DNA from: Owenia fusiformis
Lineage: Eukaryota; Annelida; Polychaeta; Sabellida; Oweniidae
DNA length: 64,000 nt
Direction of reading: 5' to 3'
Assembly (NCBI GenBank): GCA_903813345.2
Contig: CAIIXF020000006.1
Location: 28,465,936 to 28,529,935 of the forward strand
This document shows, in pieces, positions 1-12,600 of this stretch (position 1 is the stretch's first letter; each line of letters starts with the position of its first letter). A program made the translations under genes and the position numbers. The notes under the pieces are model-generated. The model saw only the letters and a list, made by a program, of their open reading frames with translations, searched no databases and had not been told where the DNA came from.

Positions 1-674
1 TAATGTCTCTAGTGTGCCATCCCCATTCTCCATGGACAACATGCTACAGAGCTCACTACGACGCAGGATCTCTGCGTCTCCGTCACCCACAGACCAATCA
101 AATGAAGGGAAGGTGGCTGAGAGCAAACTTTCAAAATCCAAGGAAGGATTTCTGAAACAGACTGAGGTTTGTGATTTGCTTTTGAAGTCCCATCATAATG
201 TTTGTGAATCTGTATTAATGTTTGTGAATCTGTATTAATGTTTGTGAATCTGATTTAACTCTACAATCACATAAATTTGACTGATGAGCAGTTATGCTTT
301 ATCAACAACTTATCATGTATTGTTTCTACTAAAACCCCAAAAAATCGACTATTACCTTTATTGCATGTACATGTAGCATATTTTGTATTCTACCGAATAG
401 ACCTTTGCTATAAATGTATATTTGAAGCCTTAATACTGAAATGAATGATTACACATAATGTGTATCCTTCCAGGCATGTAGGCAGACCCTACTGAGCCAT
501 ATAGAGTCATCCAATACTGTACACACTGTGCTGGACCTGCTCCAGTCACTAACGCCATCTATTATGGAGAACTACCAGAAGTTGTCCCCCTTAGGAAGTG
601 CTAGCAGAGTACAAAAGGCACTCAGTGACTTGCATACACTGCCTAAGAATGTGGAATCAACTGATCAATTAATG
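1..674 (+). CDS. UBR4: UBR4 exons 1-2 of this window
   Basis: Exons 1-166 (left edge cut; the frame starts at base 2) and 474-674, joined in phase 0. They encode a Ser-rich linker ([12 protein letters not shown]) followed by a helical stretch beginning [12 protein letters not shown] see no domain motif. The linker sits just before the propeller-like block, so it probably follows the UBR box that lies upstream of the window (inference). Confidence 0.88.
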
Positions 675-3600
675 GTATGTCCATCGTTCTCATTTTCTAC
701 ATCTGTGTCATACAACCAAAATAATATTTATATTTAGTATTTTCATCTTTAATATTTGAAAAATCATCTTCAGTTAAGGGCAGGGTCAAAATATCAATGT
801 TCATATGTTACATACAATGCAAGTACAATGTAACATGTGCATATGAAACTCAAGATATTAAGTCAAAATATTAATATTTTCAGACCGCCACACTTGGTTC
901 CCAGGAAGGTGCTTTTGAGAATGTTCGTATTAACTACACAGGCGACCAAGGCCAGCAGATTCGTCAACTCATCACGTCACATGTGCTACGACGTGTGGCT
1001 ATGTGCTGCCTAATGTCACCCCAGGGCAAACGTCAACATCTGGCTGTGAGTCACGAAAAAGGAAAAATAACAATTCTACAACTCTCTGCTTTGTTGAAAC
1101 AGGCAGATTCCAGCAAGAGAAAACTGACTTTAACAGTGAGTGAAGTTTCCATCTAAGGCCTAGAGTATGAAAATAATATACATGTAAATGATCAATTTTA
1201 AACCTTCAGATATGTCAAATGTCTAGACCGTAATTGTAAAGAGAAAGAATCCCTAGTATGTAGAGATAAAATATTCTGAACATTTATTGTATACAATTTT
1301 GTCTGAACATTTATTGTATACAATTTTGTTTGATCCATTTTAGTCCTATTAACTTAACATGCGTGTTTTTGTTTACAGAGGCTAGCATCAGCCCCCATAC
1401 CATTCACTGTACTCAGTATCACAGGCAACCCTTGCAATGAGGACTTCCTTGCAGTATGTGGACTCAAGGTATGTTACCATAAATACTCTACATTGAACTA
1501 TATTCTGGAGAAAATGATTGTAGTTAGAAAGCGAGCTGAGTAAAGTCATTGAATGCTAGCAGAAGGACAATGGTTCTGCTTTAGTGTATTAAGTCCAAGA
1601 ATATTCAATTTCTGAATGGGTACATACATGTGATATTTTAGAAGAAATAATGATAATTTCTCACTTTACATATTTTTTCACAGATGTGTCACTAATTCCA
1701 ATCATATATGGATGTTGAGGTTATCATGAAGTCCATGTGCTCAATATTTGTGAATTTCATTTCAGGAATGCCATGTGCTCACATTCAACAGCTCTGGAAG
1801 TGTATCTGATCACTTGGTGCTTCATCCATCTCTGGAGACAGGCAATTTCATCATCAAAGCGGTGTGGTTGCCAGGCTCTCAGACAGAACTGGCTATAGTT
1901 ACAGCAGACTTTGTCAAGGTACTATTCTGAATGTTTTGATATTGACATATTTGAATCACATATGTTTCATTTGAAATTATGTAGTTTTTGAAAATTTACA
2001 AAAAAAATAAATATGTATCAACTGTTCACTTTTATTATTCTTTTTTTTTCTTTTATTCTTTATTCCTACCCACACTTGTGAGTATAAAATAGTACATATA
2101 CATACAATGATAATACAGTTTAGTTTAATTCACTACCACCAATAATCTTCATCAATTTACTTAATTGCACAGAATATTTAATATTTGACAACAAACTTTT
2201 AAATTTTAACATATTTGGTTGTCTATTGCATTTACTTTTTTATTTTAGAAATTGAGTTTTTAATTTATTTATCGAAGATTAATTCAATTTTATGTAAACA
2301 AATATTTTAACAGTGAATACATGTCTATGTGTGCACACTGAGTTTTACAATTACAAATTATACAGGTACTTAGATTAGTCACATGTTAAGATTGGCTGTC
2401 ATCTATTTTAAATTATTTTCCAGATCTATAATCTTGCGGTCGATGCGATCAGTCCACAATTTTACTTCCTGCTACCAAGCGGCAAAATCCGCGACACAAC
2501 GTTCATCTTCACTGAAGATGGTCACCACATGTTGCTGATGTCATCAAGTGGCTATGTCTACAGCCAAACGATGGAAGAATCCAGCAGCGCAACTCACGGG
2601 CCATTTTACATTACGAACATTCTTGAAATTAAGCATGCTGATTTGAATGAGTCAAATGGTCAGGTTGCTGGGGGTGGTGTGTCCCTGTATTACTCGCATA
2701 CACTGCAGTTACTATTCTTTAGTTACAGCCAGGGAAAGACATTCATTGCTCCAATAAACAAACAACTGGATAAGCTTGATATGATGTTCCAAGTCACGTT
2801 GAAAGGGTATGTAGTAATCAAAATGTTTAATTCATGAAGGGAATCCTGCCAGAGTCATTTATTTCTATACCATATCTGCGAGTTTTTATGTAAAATCTAG
2901 TAAACCGATTCCTTCATCATCAGTGTTTGTTCTCAATCTTAAATTATAACAATTTTTCAAACTCAATACAAATAATTATAGAATTTCTTGATGAAAAATA
3001 ATAATTTTTATGATTCACAGAAAATAACCCTTGCACTTATTATCGTTATTATATTTTAGAAGAGATGGCAAGGGAGCTCCACCACTTGTCCAGTGGACAG
3101 AAGTGCCGAACCACCCAGGCCTGGTGTGCTCTATGACACAGTCCAACAGTAACCCTGTGGTGTTTATGCTAAAACCTGATGGCATCTCAGTACAGGAAAT
3201 CAAAGTCATGCCTGCTAAAGCAAAGGTAATGAAGGCTTCGGGTAGTGCCACATCATGAGTGGAATTTTCCATAGGAGTAGTGGAATTTTCCCCTTGGTGG
3301 TTAACTTTAACTTAGTAGTTAACAGTACATGAAATCTAAGTTATGCCTGCTAAAGCAAAAGTAAGGAAGGCTTCAAATAATATTCTCTCAAGGTCTCACA
3401 AACAATATAAAACAATCCCATTTTTCAAAGATATGTACACTGGTAAGAAAGTCACATCATGAGTGGAATTTTCCATATGAGTAGTGGAATATTCCCTTTG
3501 GTAGTTAACTTTTCCTCTTGTAATTTTCTGTTTTCGCAATATTCAATCAAGTTTATTTATGCAACCTTCAAACAATATAGGTTATCATTTATAACATCTG

Positions 3601-6600
3601 TACACCACTAGTAAAACTTCCTGAATTATTCCATCTGGCTTTAAAAACTAAATATAATGTAACAATCAAAGGGGAGGACATAAAGGCCACATAAATTAAT
3701 GCTAAATCGGTTATAATACAAATTAAAATGTTTAACTGAACGTACAAATCAAGGTCACATTTTGTACCTATTTATCAAGAAAAGAAATACTAATATCATA
3801 TCTTTTTATACACTTTATTTATTTCTTCAGAGAATCAGTTTATTTTATCCAGACTTTCGACTTGTATCCACAAGTCTTTTTCAAGTGTTTAAGTAATTAT
3901 ATAAACGGGAGAGGTGAACTTACATAGATCTATATTTGATATCATTAAATGTATTCCACATTCTAGATCCAAGACATGGTTGCTGTACGTCACCCAACAT
4001 CAAACAATGAACAACACAGAACTACATTGATCTTGCTATGTGAGGATGGCAGTTTAAGGATCTACATGGCCAACCCTGACCACACCAACCACTGGATGTC
4101 ACCCCTTTTACAGCCACATAATGCTATTGCTATACTCAAACCTACCAAGAAGAAGAAAAGCGCTAAAGCGGGTATGAGGAATATATGATTGCTACCTCTT
4201 ATAATTGCTATGTTTTTTTCTGAGTTATTATCAACAAAAAGTGCTGTATTGTTTTGTTTTTTTAATATGTATTCAGAACAATATTGTTGAACAGTAAAAT
4301 GAAATAATGAAATCATGAAAAAATCAAGAACTGAGACAAGTTTGGGATATTCCCAGTTTAAATATACATTAAGTATTTCACACACAGCCACTTAAATGGT
4401 CCAGAGAGAAGACTACGCATCATAACTCACAAGAACGTCCTGTCCAAACTCCCATATTGAACAACCCATTTTTATCACACAACAAATCTGTTTCAGGTCG
4501 GCCAGCAGGCTCAGTTAACTTCCCAGTGGATTTCTTTGAGTTTGCCCAGCATACAAACACTGTAGAGTTTGGAGGGAATGATGTCCTACAAATCTACAAT
4601 GCGCAACAGATCAAACACAGACTCAACACAACTGGCATGTACATTGCAAGTTCAAAGGTAAGAATTCAAAATTACATTGTAATTACACTGTAGAGTTTGG
4701 AGGGAATGATGTCCTACAAATCTACAATGCGCAACAGATCAAACACAGACTCAACACAACTGGCATGTACATTGCAAGTTCAAAGGTAAGAATTCAACAT
4801 TACATTGTAATTACACTGTAGAGTTTGGAGGGAATGATGTCCTACAAATCTACAATGCGCAACAGATCAAACACAGACTCAACACAACTGGCATGTACAT
4901 TGCAAGTTCAAAGGTAAGAATTCAACATTACATTGTAATTACACTGTAGAGTTTGGAGGGAATGATGTCCTACAAATCTACAATGCACAACAGATCAAAC
5001 ACAGACTCAACACAACTGGCATGTACATTGCAAGTTCAAAGGTAAGAATTCAACATTACATTGTAATTACACTGTAGAGTTTGGAGGGAATGATGTCCTA
5101 CAAATCTACAATGCGCAACAGATCAAACACAGACTCAACACAACTGGCATGTACATTGCAAGTTCAAAGGTAAGAATTCAAAATTACATTGTAATTACAC
5201 TGTAGAGTTTGGAGGGAATGATGTCCTACAAATCTACAATGCGCAACAGATCAAACACAGACTCAACACAACTGGCATGTACATTGCAAGTTCAAAGGTA
5301 AGAATTCAACATTACATTGTAATTACACTGTAGAGTTTGGAGGGAATGATGTCCTACAAATCTACAATGCGCAACAGATCAAACACAGACTCAACACAAC
5401 TGGCATGTACATTGCAAGTTCAAAGGTAAGAATTCAACATTACATTGTAATTACACTGTAGAGTTTGGAGGGAATGATGTCCTACAAATCTACAATGCAC
5501 AACAGATCAAACACAGACTCAACACAACTGGCATGTACATTGCAAGTTCAAAGGTAAGAATTCAACATTACATTGTAATTACACTGTAGAGTTTGGAGGG
5601 AATGATGTCCTACAAATCTACAATGCGCAACAGATCAAACACAGACTCAACACAACTGGCATGTACATTGCAAGTTCAAAGGTAAGAATTCAACATTACA
5701 TTGTAATTACACTGTAGAGTTTGGAGGGAATGATGTCCTACAAATCTACAATGCGCAACAGATCAAACACAGACTCAACACAACTGGCATGTACATTGCA
5801 AGTTCAAAGGTAAGAATTCAACATTACATTGTAATTACACTGTAGAGTTTGGAGGGAATGATGTCCTACAAATCTACAATGCGCAACAGATCAAACACAG
5901 ACTCAACACAACTGGCATGTACATTGCAAGTTCAAAGGTAAGAATTCAACATTACATTGTAATTACACTGTAGAGTTTGGAGGGAATGATGTCCTACAAA
6001 TCTACAATGCGCAACAGATCAAACACAGACTCAACACAACTGGCATGTACATTGCAAGTTCAAAGGTAAGTGTTCAACATTACATTGTAATTAAACATTG
6101 TCTTTTATTTTGTAACATTAAGTGGTGCTTTAAATGCTCAAATATTTTGTTGCAGTATGTACATTGCAAGTTCAAAGGTAGGAATTTATTTTCTTGTTGT
6201 AGTCTCCAACTTTTTTGTGGATGGTGTTTGGTAGTCGATGTTTGGTGTTTGGCATTTGGCAGTGGGCAATCAGCTTTCCCCAGTCGGCATTAGGCATCTG
6301 TAACAAATAGCAGATGGTGACATTTTTCATGTTAATGCCTTGGATTTTGTTATATTAAATGGTGCTTTTAATGCTCAAATATTTTGTTGCAGTATACACA
6401 TATTTGACATGTAAATGTTGATGATATACTATGTGTACATTTTAATATATGTAATTTTTACTTACAATTTCCAGCCATCTGGTTTCACTATTGAAGTGAC
6501 CAATACAACAGTCAGTAATGTAATGGTTGGAATTAGAGTGCTGGTTGGCAGTCAGAGTGTGGAGAGAGCACCTACATATGTGGAGATGTTTGGCAGAACA

Positions 6601-9600
6601 GTGCAGGTATGTATTGAGTACAGTATGATCGTGGCATTGATCATTTTATTTTCATAATTTAATCTATATTGCGAACCAGAGATATTTGACAGAACAGTAC
6701 ATGAATGCAAAGCATTGGAAAAATTAGGCCAAGTGTAGGAAATGTATGTCCCTGCCCTTGTCATATTAACAATAAAGCCTTTCCTTCCAGGTGAATGTGA
6801 CTAAGGCTCGCTGGTATGACATCCCCTTCACAAGGGAGGAATCTCTATGTAATGTATCATATTTGCAATGTTCTATTCCAGGTGAATGTGACTAAGGCTT
6901 GTTGGTATGACATCCCCTTCACAAGGGAGGAATCTCTATGTAATGTATCACATTTGCAATGTTCTATTCCAGGTGAATGTGACTAAGGCTTGTTGGTATG
7001 ACATCCCCTTCACAAGGGAGGAATCTCTATGTAATGTATCATATTTGCAATGTTCTATTCCAGGTGAATGTGACTAAGGCTCGCTGGTATGACATTCCCT
7101 TCACAAGGGAGGAATCTTTATATAATGTATCATATTTGTAATGTTCTTTTCCAGGTGAATGTGACTAAGGCCCGCTGGTATGACATCCCCTTCACAAGGG
7201 AGGAATCTCTATATAATGTATCATATTTGTAATGTTCTATTCCAGGTGAATGTGACTAAGGCCCGCTGGTATGACATCCCCTTCACAAGGGAGGAATCTC
7301 TATATAATGTATCATATTTGCAATGTTCTATTCCAGGTGAATGTGTCTAAGGCTCGTTGGTATGACATTCCCTTCACAAGGGAGGAATCTCTATATAATG
7401 TATCATATTTGCAATGTTCCATTCCAGGTGAATGTAACTAAGGCTCGCTGGTATGACATTCCCTTCACAAGGGAGGAATCTCTATATAATGTATCATATT
7501 TGCAATGTTCTATTCCAGGTGAATGTGTCTAAGGCTCGTTGGTATGACATTCCCTTCACAAGGGAGGAATCTCTATATAATGTATCATATTTGCAATGTT
7601 CTATTCCAGGTGAATGTGACTAAGGCTCGCTGGTATGACATCCCCTTCGCAAGGGAGGAATCTCTACAAGCTGACAAGAAGTTCAACCTGATAAGTATGT
7701 GCCATTTCTTAATGAAAATTCTAGCCAATTAAGTAAATCTAAATTTAAAAAACAGTCTTTATTTCTAATGCTTTTTACGTAAAATAAAGTTTTGTCATTT
7801 CTCAAAACATCTGGAACCATCCAGGGTGTGTAGGTTTTGATTTTTTCACTAAGCAAAGTATTAATACATCTGCACCTTGTTTGAGGTTAACATATTTGAA
7901 AAGGCCTAAATATTATCTCTCTAGTGGTACAAAAGAAAGAAAGAAAGAAAGAAACAAACAAACAAACAAACAAACAAACAAACAAACAAACAAACAAACA
8001 AACAGTAAATGTATGAGATGCATTCAATTATCTTTAAGGGTATCTGCATGGCAGTATTGTTGGAGACATTTGAATTTCAAGTATTCAAGATATTTTAAAA
8101 AACATACATACCCTGCATGCATTCTGTAATAGAGCACTCTGCATATTATATGGATGCATCCACCTTACTTCCAGTTGGCCCCAGTGTTGACCCAGCTGGA
8201 ATCACCATGTTAGACTCACTGAAGATATATACTAAAACTAAGGAGGCATTTGGGTGGCCAGAGGACACAGAGGATTTCCCAGAGCCTGCTGGACCGAAGC
8301 CCGTAGTGGTGCCATCTAGTAGTAATAGTAGCACAGGCAGAAATGGAAGTAACGACACGGAGAATTCAAGTTTTGTAGCACCACTGCCACTGACATCTAT
8401 TGACAGGTATGAACAACAAATATGGTAAACCTAATTGGGATTAACATTTTTTTAAAAACTTGAGTGTGAATGTGTAGAATTATGGTCCTCTGTGGATTTG
8501 TTCTCTCATTTGTATTGTTTACTTGGCCGATTGAGTATAAAAGTATACGGAAAATAATTGTAATTAGATCCCTGGAAAAGTGAATATAGAGAGGGACACC
8601 AATACAACAAGAAAATACATAAGACAAAATGCATCAGTTTTTCACAGATTTTATTCTGAATGGCTGCCCACCACCCAAATGAAAATATTTTGCTAAATTG
8701 ACTTCAAGCGGAGATATTTACATAATATAAAGGGTATCCATAATGTCTCTACACTTTACATAGACTGTGTATTGTAATTGTTAAGAGACTTTATGGACAC
8801 CCTGACTTTACGGACACCCTGTATTATTATGTCACTACCACAAGTGATGACATATTATTACAGTTTCCAACTTCTTGTGGATGGTGTTCGGCGGTTGGTG
8901 TTCAGGGTTTACCAGGGGTCCTTTTCTGTAATGCCTTGGTCACATTTGCTCCAATTTTCACTACGGCGCCTGGTCGATTGAGTATTTTGTTCAGAAATGT
9001 ATTCAGTTTTGAACAAAATTCTCAATCGGCTGGGCGGCGGCCGATGAATCGCAGCAAATGTGACCCAGGCATAACACATGGCAGTTAGTGACATTTTGCA
9101 TGTTAATGGTTTATCTTCACTTGAATGTATTTCAGACTTCTCAGTAACTCATTGGAAGTGTTAGATGGATGTTTTGCTTGTTGTGCTAACATAGAAGAAA
9201 GAGACCCCGTCAGATCTATTGCATTGGATATCAGCACAAACCTGCTGACTCTGCCTACTCCACCACCAGTCCAACAACACACTAAATCATTGCTGGCGTC
9301 CCTTCATAGCAACAATATAGCCTACCATAACCACAAGGTATGTAATGTTGCAACATAATAACCTACAATAACCACACGGTGCGTTACATTGCAACAATAT
9401 AGTCTACCATAACTTCTAGGTATGTATACCATAGCAACAATTTAACCTACCATAACAACAAGTTATTGTAGGTATGTTACATAGCAACAATATGGCCTAC
9501 CATAACAACAGAGAAGTGTAACATAACAAGAATGTTACATCTCATTACACTCACAATATTTTCAAATGTTGTTTGGCTTGACACTCAACACCAATATATT

Positions 9601-12600
9601 ACACTTAACACTGTACAATTGTGGCATCTCACATTTCTTGTTAAAACTCTTCATTGAAATAGGAATATTTACATGCATATATAATCTGTGTGTATATAGT
9701 AGGGCTGGTAGGGAACTGTATCTGTATCTACCTGTTCATTTTTAATAGACTTTGGAACTTCTATCTCACTTGTTTTATATACATTAGAATTTGAAATAAA
9801 TGAATCAGAGTTGACTCTATATATTGAATGCCTTTTATAGAGGCCAGTTCTTAAGTCTTTTCCATTCTTTGCCAGTCTGTTTATCTATATAAATGATACC
9901 TTGGCCTAGATATGATTAAGACAACAAAGTAACAATATGTTTTGCATGTAAAATTAAGCAAATGGAGAATTCTAAAAGTGAAAGTGTCATGCTTGAAGTT
10001 TTTCCCCTAGAAACACAACTACAGTGCCATCTATAGCAAGGTGTCAGTTGTAGCACACTGACATTGTCTGGTATGTTAGCTTTATTCTCTGTATTTGATA
10101 ATGTGAATGTTTCCATGCTGATCACCAACTAACGCATGTCCTTCATGATTAACTACACATGCTTTTGGTTGAACTAAGCCATCAGATTTTGTCATCAGGT
10201 ATTGAAGGAATGTTCCATTAGGTGACAACAAGTGCACTCTTTTGTTCAAAGAGTCAATCACTATGACATTGTCTGCATTGTCTGTACATATTCCAGCAGG
10301 GTGATATAACTGGTTTTGCCCACTTCCCTGTGTGCCATATCTAAACACTACATCACCATCTCTGGTGATAGCTGTAACCCTATGGGCCAGATAATCAGAC
10401 ACTATCACCACATCCTTGCTATTGGTAGCTATATACAATGGATACTCAAACAAACCTAGAGTTGACTTGGCAAGTATATCACCAGATGTTATATCCACAT
10501 GATATATTGACTTATCCCCAAAGTCACTGACAATTAATTCATTTTTAGAGTTCACACTTAATCCAAGAATATGATTCAATTTTGGTACTTCCATTTGTCT
10601 AACATGAGAACCATCTGCTTTAATGAATCTAATAAAGGGTATTTTGCTTGTTGTAAACCCTATAAGCTTACTCTTTGTTGTGATGACATTGGATACGTAA
10701 TAATTAATTTCAAAGTATTTTATTTGCTCCAATTTGCTGTTATACATATAGACTGATCCTTCCTCAACTGTGATAAGTTTGTCATTGTCAAACATCTGAA
10801 GGCTTTGTATATATCCATTTAGCTTCTTTGACACTAATACCTCAGGTTGGATAACCTTTTTCACATGGTGATCTAGAGATGACAGACAGATACCAGCAAT
10901 GAGAACAGCTACAGCTAATACTATGAGAAGAAAGGTGAAGATGTCTTTAGTCATAGCAGTGTCCTTTATTGTGACTTCCTCAAGTGTGATCGCATCAGTC
11001 TTTACAGTATCTTTCACTGTTACTTTCCCAAGTTTGATTGTTATTTTTCCAAGGCTTTCAGAATAGTTTTTGATTTTTCCAGGCTGTGTTTTAATGTGAA
11101 GAGTTTTGCCGTTGAAGTCAGGTTTAGGATTTTGTTTCCATTGCTTTCTTTTTCTGTGGATTTCATTTGTGATATTAGCCAACTCTGCATTGTTAGTTTT
11201 GTCTTTCATTGTATGTAGTTGGTCAATGGTGTTTTCAATGTTGGCTTTCTTGTCTTCAATATTCTTAATGTGATCTTCTGCTGGATTCGTACAATCCTCA
11301 ATCTGTTTAATTACATCATCAATTCTACTGGTGTAACTTTCTCTAATAGTAAGTATAGCAGCATTCATCTCATTTGTTAATACATCAGTGGCATTATTGA
11401 GAGTTCTTTGCATGTTATCTCTGTACAGTTTAGCTTGTTTAATTGCAGTGTCAAAAACATCTACCCTGTTTTCTCCATCTTTGAGAAGCTCATCAATAAG
11501 TATTTTGTTGTTTTCTGCTGCCTTGTGTATGTCCACATATTTATGGCCTTTGTGATTGATTGCAATGCATTCAGAGCAGATAGCACTATTGTCATCCTCG
11601 CAGAACCAATTCAGAACATTGTTTTTGTGTTTTGGACAGTTAACTTTGGGTTCTTTCATGTATTCATATAACATTTTCTCATCTTCGATTTTATCATCTG
11701 TCAGGTTCAATATGGCATGGCCACTTACAAAATTATCATGCAATTGTCTGCATTTAGCACATAACACTTTACTACAGTTAATGCACATAACTCGTGCTAT
11801 TTTGTCAATATTCTGGATAGCACATACAGCGCATGTAGGTTTGCCATCTTGATGAAATGTCTCAAACAGCTTACTGGAAGTATCATCTTGTATCAAGCTT
11901 ATCTTGAAATTCTTTACCCCTCCTTCAGGTATCATATGTTCCTCTCTACAGCCAGGGCATTTTAACTGGAAGCCTCTTTGTCCATCCTCCACAAGTTTGT
12001 CTAGGCATTCCACACAATATATATGCATACATGGAAGTATCCGTGGACTTCTCAAAGTCTGGTTGCATAATTTACAGACCAGTATGTTCAAATCTTGCGA
12101 TGTTGCGGCACTCATTGTTTCATTAGTTTTCAAGTTGAATGTGATTTTAACATGTGATTTGGGCGTTTTACATCTAAAAGAACAATGTAAAGATAACTAT
12201 ATCAACAAGTTCATTGTAAATGGTACGAGTTTGTATCTCAGTATATTTTGTTAAATATTAACAAAAAAAACAATAGGCTGACTGATAATTCTGTTACTAT
12301 TAAAATGTACTGCAATTGTTCAAGGACCACACATGGCAATCTTTGAAAAACATTAAACATTGAAGAACTTACAATAAACTAAATGGCACAATAATTAGAT
12401 AACACAAAGGGCAATAATTAGATAACACAATTGGTAATAATTAGATATTACATAAGGCAATAATTAGATAATACAATTGGTAATAATTAGATAACACAAA
12501 GGCCAATAATTAGATATTACATAGGGCAATAATTAGATAACACAATTGGTAATAATTAGATAACACAAAGGCCAATAATTAGATATTACATAGGGCAATA

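Noticed and set aside
4561-6096. CRISPR-like look of regularly spaced repeats
   Set aside because: Units are contiguous tandem copies of an exon edge in an animal gene, with no unique spacers. The same holds for the arrays at 6791, 12375, 27047, 28008 and 60433.
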